Assembly: GCA_947627055.1 (NCBI GenBank)
Contig: CANQUS010000004.1
Span: 44,843-108,842, forward strand
Length of the DNA: 64,000 nt
Origin: an uncultured Clostridia bacterium
Lineage (GTDB): Bacteria > Bacillota > Clostridia > Oscillospirales > Acutalibacteraceae
Direction: 5' to 3'
Positions 1 to 9,032 of the stretch are shown one piece after another. Numbering within the stretch: position 1 is the stretch's first letter; every line of letters starts with the position of its first letter. A model generated the notes under the pieces. The model saw nothing but the letters and a program-made list of their open reading frames with translations. It had not been told where the DNA came from and did not search any database. The position numbers and the translations under genes are program-made.

Positions 1-804
1 CTGATAGTCGGCGATGTACTGCAAAGTGTAGTCACTGAAAGCAATATCGACTATATCATTCATTGTGCGAGCGTCACAAACTCTAAAGAAATGGTAACAA
101 AACCTGTAGAAACCATCTGTATTTCCGTTGACGGAACAAAAAATATACTTGAGCTTGCTCGTAAAAAAAATATTAAATCCGCCGTATACATCTCGAGTAT
201 GGAGGTTTATGGCGCACCTGACGCCGCTCTCCCCTCTATAGGTGAAAACGATTACGGTTATGTCGATGTTCTTAATGTAAGAAGCTGTTATCCAGAGGGA
301 AAGAGAATGTGTGAATGTCTTTGCGCTTCATATGCACATGAATACAAACTTCCGATAAAGATCGCCCGCCTTGCACAAACCTTTGGCGCAGGTGTAAACA
401 AAAATGAAACAAGAGTTTTCGCTCAATTTGCAAGAAGTCTGATAAACAATGAAGACATTATACTTCACACAAAGGGTGAATCAACGGGCAATTACTGCTA
501 TACACGCGATTGTGTTCTCGGAATACTATATATAATCACACGCGGAAAAAACGGCGAAGCATACAATATTACAAATGAAAACACGAATATGACTATTGTG
601 CAAATGGCAGAGATGATTGCTGAAAAAAGCGGAAATATTTCAGTCGTATTTGATATACCTGAGGATGCACTAAAATACGGATACGCACCTCCCGTTAAAA
701 TGAAGCTTTCATCAGAAAAGCTTCGTTCCCTCGGCTGGAAAAGCAATATAGATCTGCCAGAAATGTATGACAGAATGATCAAAAGCTGGAACTGCTCGAA
801 ATAA
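1..804 (+). CDS. NAD-dependent epimerase/dehydratase (extended SDR family), 5'-truncated by the window edge
   Basis: The frame is open from base 1, so the true start and the N-terminal glycine-rich NAD-binding loop lie outside the window; 267 residues remain. The visible part has the core of extended short-chain dehydrogenases acting on nucleotide sugars: the IIHCAS strand, the YISSMEVYG strand with the catalytic Ser region, and the YPEGK motif that supplies the catalytic Tyr and Lys, followed by an IARLAQTFG segment. Family members interconvert or dehydrate NDP-sugars for surface glycans in the cytoplasm. The exact substrate cannot be told from sequence. The first in-frame ATG in the window (base 91) lies after the NAD-binding core and is not the real start. 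The gene ends at a strong bidirectional terminator and faces pfkA tail to tail. Confidence 0.85.
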   Translation: MIVGDVLQSVVTESNIDYIIHCASVTNSKEMVTKPVETICISVDGTKNILELARKKNIKSAVYISSMEVYGAPDAALPSIGENDYGYVDVLNVRSCYPEGKRMCECLCASYAHEYKLPIKIARLAQTFGAGVNKNETRVFAQFARSLINNEDIILHTKGESTGNYCYTRDCVLGILYIITRGKNGEAYNITNENTNMTIVQMAEMIAEKSGNISVVFDIPEDALKYGYAPPVKMKLSSEKLRSLGWKSNIDLPEMYDRMIKSWNCSK

Positions 805-900
805 TCTCAGGTAAAATTTGAAAATAATCAGAGACTGAAAGCACTTTTTGAACCGAACAAATTAAAATGCACAATAGAAAAAAGTACCTTTAATGCAGAA

Positions 901-955
901 AAAACTGCTCTATTTTGTGATGTCCGCACAAAATAGAGCAGTTTCTTTTTTGTTT
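901..955. terminator. Bidirectional intrinsic terminator between the epimerase and pfkA
   Basis: An 18-bp near-perfect stem (arms about 902-919 and 927-944) with a 7-base loop is followed by CTTTTTTG on the plus strand and preceded by an A-run, so it can end both convergent genes. Its core (GCTCTATTTTGTG and its complement) closely resembles the hairpin downstream of thrS at 23497-23535. Confidence 0.85.
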
Positions 956-1004
956 TCGTTTTTATGATTTATCTCGGGAAACAACATTAAAACTATGTAT
1001 AATA

Positions 1005-1970
1005 TTAAATGCTGATTTCGTGAGCGATCTGATAGAGCTTAGTATTGAATGTCTTTTTCATATTGAGTGCCTCGGTAATGTCATAATCAACAATATGATT
1101 GTCCTTCATTACGACGACTCTGTTGCTCTTGCCTTCCTCAAGGAGTTCAACCGCTCTATAACCCATACGGCTTGCGATAACCCTGTCTCTCAAGGTCGGA
1201 GAACCTCCGCGCTGAACATGGCCGAGAACCGTACCTCTAGTCTCAAGACCCGTCTGTGCTTCGATTTCCCTGACAATATTATCAATTCCGCCAATGCCCT
1301 CAGCAACAACAACAATAAAGTGTTTCTTGCCTGTTTTGAGGTTGGTCTGAAGTCTGTCGATAACGTCCCTCTCGAGATCGTATGGAACCTCAGGAACAAG
1401 AATAGACGTAGCGCCTATAGCGATGCCGACCTCCAAAGCAATGTCTCCGCATCTTCTGCCCATAACCTCAACAACACTGCATCTGTCGTGCGATTGAGCC
1501 GTATCGCGGATTCTGTCGATCATCTCCATAGCCGTATTCATAGCCGTATCAAAGCCAATCGTATAATCACTGCTTGAAATATCGTTATCAATAGTACCCG
1601 GAACACCTATACATGGAATACCCGCACCCGTAAGATCTCTCGCGCCCCTGAACGAGCCGTCGCCACCAATAACAACTACGCCGTCTACTCCGAGCTTTCT
1701 GCAATTATCAGCCGCTTTCTGTACGCCCTCCGGTGTATTAAATTCAGGACTTCTCGCCGTATAGAGAACCGTGCCGCCCTTATGAAGAATATCGGAAACA
1801 CTCCTAAGGTTCATTTCAAAGACATCGCCGTTAAGCAGACCGTTATAGCCTCTGCGAACACCGATAACCTTGATCCCCCTGCTGAGAGCAGCTCTTGTAA
1901 CAGCTCTCACAGCGGCATTCATGCCTGGAGCGTCTCCGCCGCTTGTCAATACCGCAATGGTTTTTGCCAT
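1005..1970 (-). CDS. pfkA: ATP-dependent 6-phosphofructokinase
   Basis: Phosphorylates fructose 6-phosphate to fructose 1,6-bisphosphate, the committed glycolytic step, as a cytosolic tetramer. The 321-residue protein has the usual bacterial PfkA length. It shows the N-terminal TSGGDAPGMN nucleotide loop, GGDGS near residue 100, PGTIDND with the catalytic Asp, and MGRRCGDIA for substrate binding. Gly at both the GGDGS and PGTIDND positions points to ATP rather than pyrophosphate as donor (established for the family). The frame extends 15 bases upstream to a TTG, but the GGAGG site lies inside that extension and sits 8 bases before ATG 1970, so 1970 is chosen. Monocistronic, with its own promoter; the other glycolytic genes in the window are 60 kb away. 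Confidence 0.97.
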   Translation of the reverse strand: MAKTIAVLTSGGDAPGMNAAVRAVTRAALSRGIKVIGVRRGYNGLLNGDVFEMNLRSVSDILHKGGTVLYTARSPEFNTPEGVQKAADNCRKLGVDGVVVIGGDGSFRGARDLTGAGIPCIGVPGTIDNDISSSDYTIGFDTAMNTAMEMIDRIRDTAQSHDRCSVVEVMGRRCGDIALEVGIAIGATSILVPEVPYDLERDVIDRLQTNLKTGKKHFIVVVAEGIGGIDNIVREIEAQTGLETRGTVLGHVQRGGSPTLRDRVIASRMGYRAVELLEEGKSNRVVVMKDNHIVDYDITEALNMKKTFNTKLYQIAHEISI

Positions 1971-2011
1971 TATCAAAACCTCCAATTTCAGATAGTAAAT
2001 TATCTGGATAT

Positions 2012-2041
2012 ATTATAATACACCACGATAATAATAATCAA
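2012..2041 (-). promoter_or_regulatory. Putative sigma-A promoter of pfkA
   Basis: Read on the minus strand, TTGATT (2036-2041) and TATAAT (2012-2017) are separated by 18 bases, about 40 bases upstream of the pfkA start. The -10 matches the consensus exactly. Confidence 0.55.
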
Positions 2042-2232
2042 GCCTATTATCAATAATTTTATAAAAAAAGTATATTTTTTCAATTCTATAGCTTTTTACT
2101 GATAACTGAAACGCTATATTAGGAATTTTATGAGCATGGCAGTTGAACTGGTTTTGCACATATTATCAGTTTATACTTTTTTGCAAAAAAATTAAAAAAA
2201 TCGTTTAAAACATTTAAAAATCCGCACAAATA

Positions 2233-2241
2233 TGATATAAT
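2233..2241 (+). promoter_or_regulatory. Putative extended -10 promoter for the surface-protein gene
   Basis: TGATATAAT (extended -10) lies about 100 bases upstream of ATG 2341 in a very AT-rich stretch. No clear -35 is present. The 350-base gap between pfkA and this gene holds nothing else that I can identify. Confidence 0.45.
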
Positions 2242-2340
2242 GTTTAGAAAAATAAGTTATAAATTTAATTGTCTGATTTATCATTTTATTATTTTCGAAT
2301 TTTTAAATTACATTTAAAAAATTGAACAGAGGTGTTAATT

Positions 2341-5300
2341 ATGAAATCCCAAATTTTTAAATCGCTCAAAGAATCTGTAAATAAAAAACGATATTTCATT
2401 AGCCTTTCAATGGCGTTTTTCAGTTTTTTATTTGCCTTAGCCGCAATTATTTTATTTCTTTGCGGCACTTCTGAACACATGACCGCCGCTTCCACTGATT
2501 TCGAAACTCGCAGCTTTCATGTCGATATGAACGTATACGGCTCTTCTGATATAAAAACTCATTGTGTACAAATGCATGAGAGCGAAACTATCCTGCTTAA
2601 TGCCGACAACGATGCAGACTACTATCAATGGCAGGCATTTGTCCCCCAAAAAACACATGGGCTGACATATATAACGACAATAAGCCGCAATGCAGGCTTT
2701 ATTACGCTAAACTCTGCAATATGCTCGATGAAAACGATAGCGTAACGTTTAGACTTATCACTGAGAACAACAACGTAAATTATGAAAGCGAACGTTTCAA
2801 TGTTACGATAAACGACACAAGAACAGCTCAGAATGTTTCGACACCTTCTGTTTCTTCTATCTACACACAAAACACCTCTGTAAAGAGTCCTAAACGTCGT
2901 TCGCCTAATTCTGACGTATACTCGATAACAGTTAATTTTTTATACGAGGACGGTTCCGAGGCTTTCCAAAATCTATATGCAAATTACTCAGCATCTCAAA
3001 GCATAAATCGTGAAATTACTTTAGAAACCCTTAACGGATACACTCCCGTAATCAGATCCTCGACGCCCATGGATGGATTTGAAACGGAAATAGATCTCGC
3101 AAAAAGTATTTTAAAAATAAACGTTCAAAGCCTTAACGAGGATATAACGATAAATGTAGTATATGAAGCAAATCTGGTAGATTACACTGTTAATTACTAC
3201 TTACAAAACCTTGATGACGACGAATACTCACTTGATGAAACAGTGACCAAACAAGCAAAGGTCGGCTACAATATTGTTGCTAAAGATATTGAAAAAAACT
3301 ATGATGGATTCTCAACCACGGAAACCGCGCTTCCTACGGTTGCGGCAGATGGAAGTACAAGGTTAGATATATATTACAACAGAAATTATTACAAAATCAC
3401 CTTCGAACTTAATGGCGGTACGGGCGAAAGAGATATTTTTGTAAAGTATGGAACAACTATAACAGTAGCTGATCCGACAAAAGTCGGTTATACTTTTAGC
3501 TGTTGGTGCAGCGACAAGGATTGCTTGACCCCTGCCGAACTTCCTAAAACTATGCCCGCATCTTCAGATTTAATATATTACGCGAAGTGGATTCCGGCGG
3601 AAACAACATATTCTATTGCGGTCTGGATTGAAAATTCTTTTGATGACGAATACTCGTTTTATAAAATAATTAAGGAAAACTGTACGGCAACATCAGAGTC
3701 ATCTATCAGCATTGACGACCCGTCGATCATGGCTTTAATAGAGCAGAGTATGTCTGATGAGCCGATCTATAAGCATTTAACTATTAACAAGGATTTGTGT
3801 TCACCGATAGTGTCGGTAAACGGCGACGGTTCATCCACCTTAAACGTGTATTTTAAAAGAAAAATATATGCTCTGCGGTTTTTCTATGCGCGCAAAAGAA
3901 TTAACGCTGACGACACATATACTTGGGAAGTGCCGTATCAAAATACCCAATGGTCCAATAACTCAGGGCTCAGCGGAAATATATACGATGAACTTTCATT
4001 TCAAAAAATATATTGGGATCAAACTACGAATAATCAACCACCACAATTTACCGATGAATTTAAATCATTGATTGACGGGGAGTATTCTGCGAACGATGAT
4101 AAGGTAGGCATATACAACGGCAGCTATACACATACTGCGACAAATGGTAAAAAAGAATTTTTATTTATTGTTTTAAAGGCGAAATACGGTCAAGATTTGC
4201 GTGATTTATGGCCTTCATCACCGTTTGAAAATATTGATACAACAAAACGATATAACAGTTTTATAAGCTGGGGAACGAGATATGATTCTCCGTATCAGAA
4301 ATCCCATACTAACCCGAATATCAAGGGACCTTATTCTGAAATGGATGACAATATGATAAATGACGATCCCTCGATAAATTATACTGATAAAGATTCTTTT
4401 GCACAGGATTTTGTAGCCTATTGGAACACCGGTCACACATACATCTATCAAATCTACTTTAGCGCTTTGTCTACGGATACGGACGATCCTGATGACGATA
4501 ATGATTATGTCTATTACGACGGAATAGAAAAAAGAAACGGAAATCCAAATGCGGGTGATCGCGGAAAACCGGGTTATTATAAACTTCATGAAAGTATAAA
4601 TATCTTAAGCAATGACAATGCGTTAGCACAAACAGAACTAAATTTTAAGGGCATGAAATGCAATGTCAAAGAAGATATTGGTTTGGATTCCTCCCAGGCA
4701 AACGCATCAGGCGGAATCATAAAGTTCTTCTATCAGAGGGAAACAAAACAGATAACCTTTGACAACGGATATAAAAGCCAAATAGTAGTCGATATTCCGT
4801 ACGGAGAAAATCTTGCAAACTACCAATTTAGCGATTATAAGGAAATAACTTTGATGGACGACGGCACTACCTCGGAAAAAAATGCCCACTCTGAAGTTGC
4901 GCTGTATCTCCGTGATATACATCCGATATATCCTGAAGCAATGAACAAAGGTCAGCTGGAATTTTCCGGCGAATGGTATCAGGGCATTACTGAAACGCAA
5001 ACCTCGTGGCACGTTGTTCCTGAAACTAAAATCGACCTTTCAGATATCAAAAATACCATTGGCGAAAGCAATATAATTTTATATCCTAAGTGGGATACGA
5101 AAAAATATACCGCTACATTCTATACCGATCCCGATAAAACAAAACAACTTGAAGCACAGCAATTTGAGTACGGCGGCGTGCTGAAAACGCCTGAAAACAC
5201 TCCCAAAAACGGATGGTATTTATTTGACGGCTGGTACTATATTGATGATAATGAAGTGGAGCAAAGGGTATCATTTTATACTACTCAGTTCTACCATGAC

Positions 5301-6527
5301 ATCAATATTTACGCTAAATGGAAAAGCGAATCGGAAGTGCCGTATACCATATATTATAAAATCTACGGAGAAGATACAGAAATAGCATCTCCTACCAACG
5401 GCATCGCTCCGGGAAACTCAACAATGACCTTTTCCGCAAAAGCCGGCAATGAACTATACAGTGGATATATAAACGGTTACTACCCCGTTGACAACACAAG
5501 CACTTCTATAATGATGGATCCGAATAAGTCGGACAAAGTAACGTATACTTTTTACTATCGGGAAAGTTCAACTCCTATTAAATACAAAGTTAGGTTTGTA
5601 GAATTTTTAGGCCTTGATCCAAGCGGGTCACCGATAATTGGAAATGACGATATTGCCGATCCTCGAATATATAATAATGATGAAAACTTATCTGTCGTTA
5701 CAGTAGTTCCGCGAACTTTTGAAAATTATACTCTTGTTTCAGCAACGGGCGATTTAGGTTATTATCGTATCACAAAAACACTTACCTATGCAGAATCTGG
5801 GACGATCACCGAGGCAAACACGTTTTATTTCTACTATATAAAAAAGAATAGCGGCACTTATATTGTTCAGCATTACTGCCAAAGTTTCGACGGAACATAT
5901 GAACTCAAAAACGAGGTGACAATGTCAGGAGTTATCGGATACGATTATACAGCCGAACCCGATAATTTCCCGGGATACAGATACAACGACAAAGCACCCG
6001 ATGAAAAGAAAAGCGGAACAATAGTAGACGGTAGTACTCCGCTCGTTCTCAGACTTTATTATGACGCTATGAAAGTAAACATTGAAAAAAAGTGGGATAA
6101 TATCCAAGCGAAAGATATAGAGTTTAAAATCTATAAAAATGACGGAGGCGTTGCGGTCAGCGAAGTCGGAAACTTTGAAATAAAATTATCTGAAGGCTCA
6201 TGGAATAAAACCGTATATCTCCCATATCCCGACGCAAGCTACCACTATTCTCTTGTCGAGAGTTCCAAGGGGTATCTCACAGTATATGATCCTCCAGAGC
6301 AAGTTACCGTTGACGGCAAGGTTATAAACGCCGCGAAAATATTCGAATCCACGAGCGGCGAGACAACCGTCACCGTCACAAATAGTAATCTCAGCGCTGT
6401 AACGATGCCAAGCGCGGGACTGCAAGGGATTGGAAATATACATTGTATCATCGGTTTTATTTTGATCGTTATTTCGATAGGAATACTTTTAATTCGCGTA
6501 AAGCTTAACACTATAAAAATCAATTAA
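2341..6527 (+). pseudogene. Large cell-wall-anchored repeat protein (InlB/MucBP-like and Cna-B-like domains), interrupted by a frameshift
   Basis: Frame 1 starts at ATG 2341 after AGAGGTG and encodes a signal/membrane segment (residues about 20-45). Near 2643-2653 (C5A6) the coding sense passes to another frame that runs to 6527. One extra C or A there would join the two into a protein of about 1395 residues. The downstream part has MucBP-like beta domains (about 3178-3385 and 5848-6065), InlB-B-like repeats with the GY.F..W...YYAKW pattern (about 3389-3592 and 5101-5325), a Cna-B-like domain (about 6067-6390), then MPSAG (6405-6419), a hydrophobic helix and a basic tail. That ending resembles a sortase signal in which MPSAG replaces LPxTG. 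Likely a surface adhesin or stalk. It may be a phase-variable gene, a pseudogene or an assembly artefact. No sortase gene is in the window. Confidence 0.72.
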
Positions 6528-6574
6528 ACGATTTACTAATTATAAATCTTGAATTTATACTAGTATTATATGAG

Positions 6575-6618
6575 ATCCCTTTTGTGAGCGCACACTTTGC
6601 TTGCAAAAGGGATTTTTT
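6575..6618 (+). terminator. Intrinsic terminator after the surface-protein gene
   Basis: ATCCCTTTTG and CAAAAGGGAT form a stem around a loop of about 20 bases, followed by TTTTTT, 48 bases after the stop codon. Confidence 0.8.
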
Positions 6619-7200
6619 CAGAAATTTAAATGTGCGCTTTTATATGACGAAGCACAGTCACTATTGTCTCTCCACATTAGGCACAGTATAAAATAAAAAA
6701 TTTTCAAATTTTAATATATTTTAAAATCTTAATTGATATTATATATGCAGGTATATAAAGATAGAACTATGTCGAGGATATAACTTAAAACAGCTTTGTG
6801 TATGCCTTTGATAATACTACCACGCTCGGAGCTCCATATAAGTTTAAAAGCTGAATTTACAAAATTGCAGTCAATAAGTCAATCAAATTCCTTAAAAAAT
6901 TAACACAGTAAATAATTATGAATTTAATAATGAGGAGGATGTCGCACAACGATAGGTGAATAATTACGGAACTGTCAGGGAATCTGCGCAATGTGCATTG
7001 CAACGCAAAAGTAAATTTGGAGCAAATAAAACAAAAACGGCTTGAGGGCCACACATAAGGTGAGGCTTCAAGCCGTAGCTTATTCATGTGACAACCTGCA
7101 AAGAGTTTGACGCTCCCTTATTTACAAAATTGTTTCAACCGCGCCTTTTCTCTTGAACTTGCTTAAAAGTAGTTATATAATATTTATTACAATATGTTTT
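6619..7200. other. AT-rich intergenic stretch without a supported gene
   Basis: About 600 bases with no frame I can support. A GAGGAGG site at about 6932 precedes an ATG (6940) that stops after six codons at TGA, with about 30 more open codons beyond it. This could be a decayed small gene. The only other structure is the minus-strand hairpin at 7031-7076. Confidence 0.4.
7022..7076 (-). terminator. Orphan minus-strand terminator hairpin
   Basis: ACGGCTTGA (7037-7045) pairs with TCAAGCCGT (7068-7076). Read on the minus strand the stem is followed by TTTTTGTTTTATTT, a good intrinsic terminator. No minus-strand gene ends here, so it may mark a lost gene or a small antisense transcript. Confidence 0.5.
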
Positions 7201-7214
7201 GAAGGGAGTTTTAA

Positions 7215-8369
7215 ATGAAAAAAGCTTTTAAAGCAGTTTGCAGCTATATTAAACATACGGATAAATTATTTTGGCTATTGACGATAGCTGCTTCTGTTTA
7301 CGGTTTCCTTCTGATATACAGTCAGCAGCGAAACGGCAGCACTAATTTTCTTAAAACTCAGATTATAGCTGTCGGTATAGGATATATTGCCGCCGTTATA
7401 ATATCATGTATGGATTATAATTTCATAGGCAGGCTTTGGTGGCTTATCGGAGGCTTTTCACTTGCACTTACAATATTGGTGTTCTTTATAGGAATACAGA
7501 TAACAGGCACCGATGATGTAGGATGGATAAGCATCGGTCCATTTAGCTTTCAGCCGTCTGAATTAACTAAAATATGCTTCATCGTCACGTTTGCTAAGCA
7601 CATATCCGTACTGACCAAGCACAACAAACTCAAAACCTTTGTTGGGGTTATGACGCTCGTGCTTCACGCCGCGATACCCATAGTGCTTATTCATATGCAG
7701 GGGGACGACGGAGCCGCATTGATTTTTGCCTGTATATTTCTCATCATGACTTTTGCGGCAGGAATTCAGCTCAGGTACTTCATAACGTTTATTGCAGCGA
7801 TATGTATTGCCGCTCCACTATTTTACACAAAGGTCATGAATGATGACCAACGTAGCCGACTTCTTGTTTTATTTGATCTTGATGAAAACAGCCTCACAAC
7901 ATTCGGATGGCAGCAATATCAGGGCAAGGTCTCGATAGCCTCTGGTGGTCTGTGGGGAGAAGGCATCTTTAATGGTCCGCGAGTTGAAAAAGATATTGTT
8001 CCGTATCAAGAGAACGATTTTATCTTTACCGTTGCGGGTGAAGAACTGGGTTTTGTCGGCTGTGCTGCACTACTTCTGATTTTACTGCTCATAATAATAA
8101 AGATCCTGCATACTGCTCACAAAACCAATAACTGTCTCGGAAAAATGATCTGCCTCGGATATTTTGCGCTTATCGCCTCACAGACGATCATCAACATAGG
8201 CATGGTGCTCGGTATACTTCCCGTAGTCGGAATCACTCTCCCCTTTTTCAGCTCGGGCGGCACCTCCGTCATGTGTCTGTATCTTGGCGTCGGACTTGTA
8301 CAATCCGTCTATATGCACAAGGATGACAGCGATAAAGCAGGCTTGAAGCTCGAACGGCAGGCAAATTAA
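7215..8369 (+). CDS. SEDS-family peptidoglycan glycosyltransferase (RodA/FtsW/SpoVE type)
   Basis: SEDS proteins polymerise lipid II into glycan strands in the cytoplasmic membrane, in elongation (RodA), division (FtsW) or spore cortex synthesis (SpoVE). The 384-residue protein has about ten hydrophobic helices and SEDS signatures: PFSFQPSELTKI near residue 115, the GGLWGEGIFNGPR loop near residue 240, the ENDFIFTVAGEELGFVG region with the conserved acidic residues, and LPFFSSGGTS near the C-terminus. ATG 7215 follows AAGGGAG by 8 bases. It stands alone, with no penicillin-binding-protein partner next to it, so RodA versus FtsW versus SpoVE cannot be settled. The short length and early QPSEL motif lean toward RodA. 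Confidence 0.92.
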   Translation: MKKAFKAVCSYIKHTDKLFWLLTIAASVYGFLLIYSQQRNGSTNFLKTQIIAVGIGYIAAVIISCMDYNFIGRLWWLIGGFSLALTILVFFIGIQITGTDDVGWISIGPFSFQPSELTKICFIVTFAKHISVLTKHNKLKTFVGVMTLVLHAAIPIVLIHMQGDDGAALIFACIFLIMTFAAGIQLRYFITFIAAICIAAPLFYTKVMNDDQRSRLLVLFDLDENSLTTFGWQQYQGKVSIASGGLWGEGIFNGPRVEKDIVPYQENDFIFTVAGEELGFVGCAALLLILLLIIIKILHTAHKTNNCLGKMICLGYFALIASQTIINIGMVLGILPVVGITLPFFSSGGTSVMCLYLGVGLVQSVYMHKDDSDKAGLKLERQAN

Positions 8370-8386
8370 GCTGCAAACAATACGCA

Positions 8387-8428
8387 AAAGCCGGCAGGCT
8401 CATGAATTTTCATGGCTTGCCGGCTTTC
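8387..8428. terminator. Terminator between the SEDS gene and nrdG
   Basis: AAAGCCGGCAGGC pairs with GCTTGCCGGCTTT around an AT-rich loop that is itself partly self-complementary. It lies between two convergent genes. The T-runs are short on both sides. Confidence 0.7.
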
Positions 8429-8435
8429 ATTATCT

Positions 8436-8969
8436 TTAAAATTTATTATTATCATCCCAAAGAACCACATATCCGCATTTAAGCGTTTTCTTCATATCAA
8501 TAATCCTCTGGTTGCTTGAGCCTTTGAATATTAGAGAAACGTCATGAAGTGCTTCTATAAACGGACCGTCAACAAGAATATCAATAAGTGACAACATATC
8601 TTCTGTGACCTCACAGCGCCAATATCCGTTTTTTAGCAGGTCATCCTCCAGTGTACATCCCGTATAACACCAAATAGTTTTACCGGGGAGTTCGCGCCTG
8701 ACTCTCCGCAAAAGCGGAAGCAGACGGCGCTGATTGGAAGGCTCAAACGGTTCACCGCCAAGCAACGACAGACCGTTTATATACGATTCGGAAAGCGCAC
8801 CTATAAGCTCGTCCTCTGTATCGTTCGTATAAGGCATACCGTAGGAAAAGTCCCACGTTTCACTGTTAAAGCAGTTCTTGCAGTGCCTTGTACACCCTGA
8901 TACAAAGAGGGAAACTCTTACCCCCGTTCCGTTTGCAATATCAATTTTTTTAATACTTCCGTAATTCAA
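8436..8969 (-). CDS. nrdG: Anaerobic ribonucleoside-triphosphate reductase activating protein
   Basis: Radical SAM enzyme that uses a 4Fe-4S cluster and S-adenosylmethionine to place the glycyl radical on NrdD. At 177 residues it is the usual NrdG size. The cluster motif is CTRHCKNC (CX3CX2C) near residues 26-33, followed by GGEPFEPSN near residue 70, which matches the GGEP SAM-binding motif. It lies 63 bases downstream of nrdD on the same strand, so the two are probably co-transcribed from the NrdR-box promoter upstream of nrdD. Confidence 0.95.
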   Translation of the reverse strand: MNYGSIKKIDIANGTGVRVSLFVSGCTRHCKNCFNSETWDFSYGMPYTNDTEDELIGALSESYINGLSLLGGEPFEPSNQRRLLPLLRRVRRELPGKTIWCYTGCTLEDDLLKNGYWRCEVTEDMLSLIDILVDGPFIEALHDVSLIFKGSSNQRIIDMKKTLKCGYVVLWDDNNKF

Positions 8970-9032
8970 ACAATCACCTGTTTATGTTGTTAAGCACGAA
9001 CAGTCAAGATAGTCAATAGTCTCAAATATGCA

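Noticed and set aside
2643..2656. Programmed -1 frameshifting at C5A6
   Set aside because: The run does not form a canonical X XXY YYZ heptamer in the zero frame and no clear downstream stem was seen; a base error or slippage in DNA is simpler.
2628..6527. Treating the long frame as a complete gene from its own ATG at 2628
   Set aside because: It would lack a signal peptide and ribosome site, whereas the frame starting at 2341 supplies both and joins by one base.
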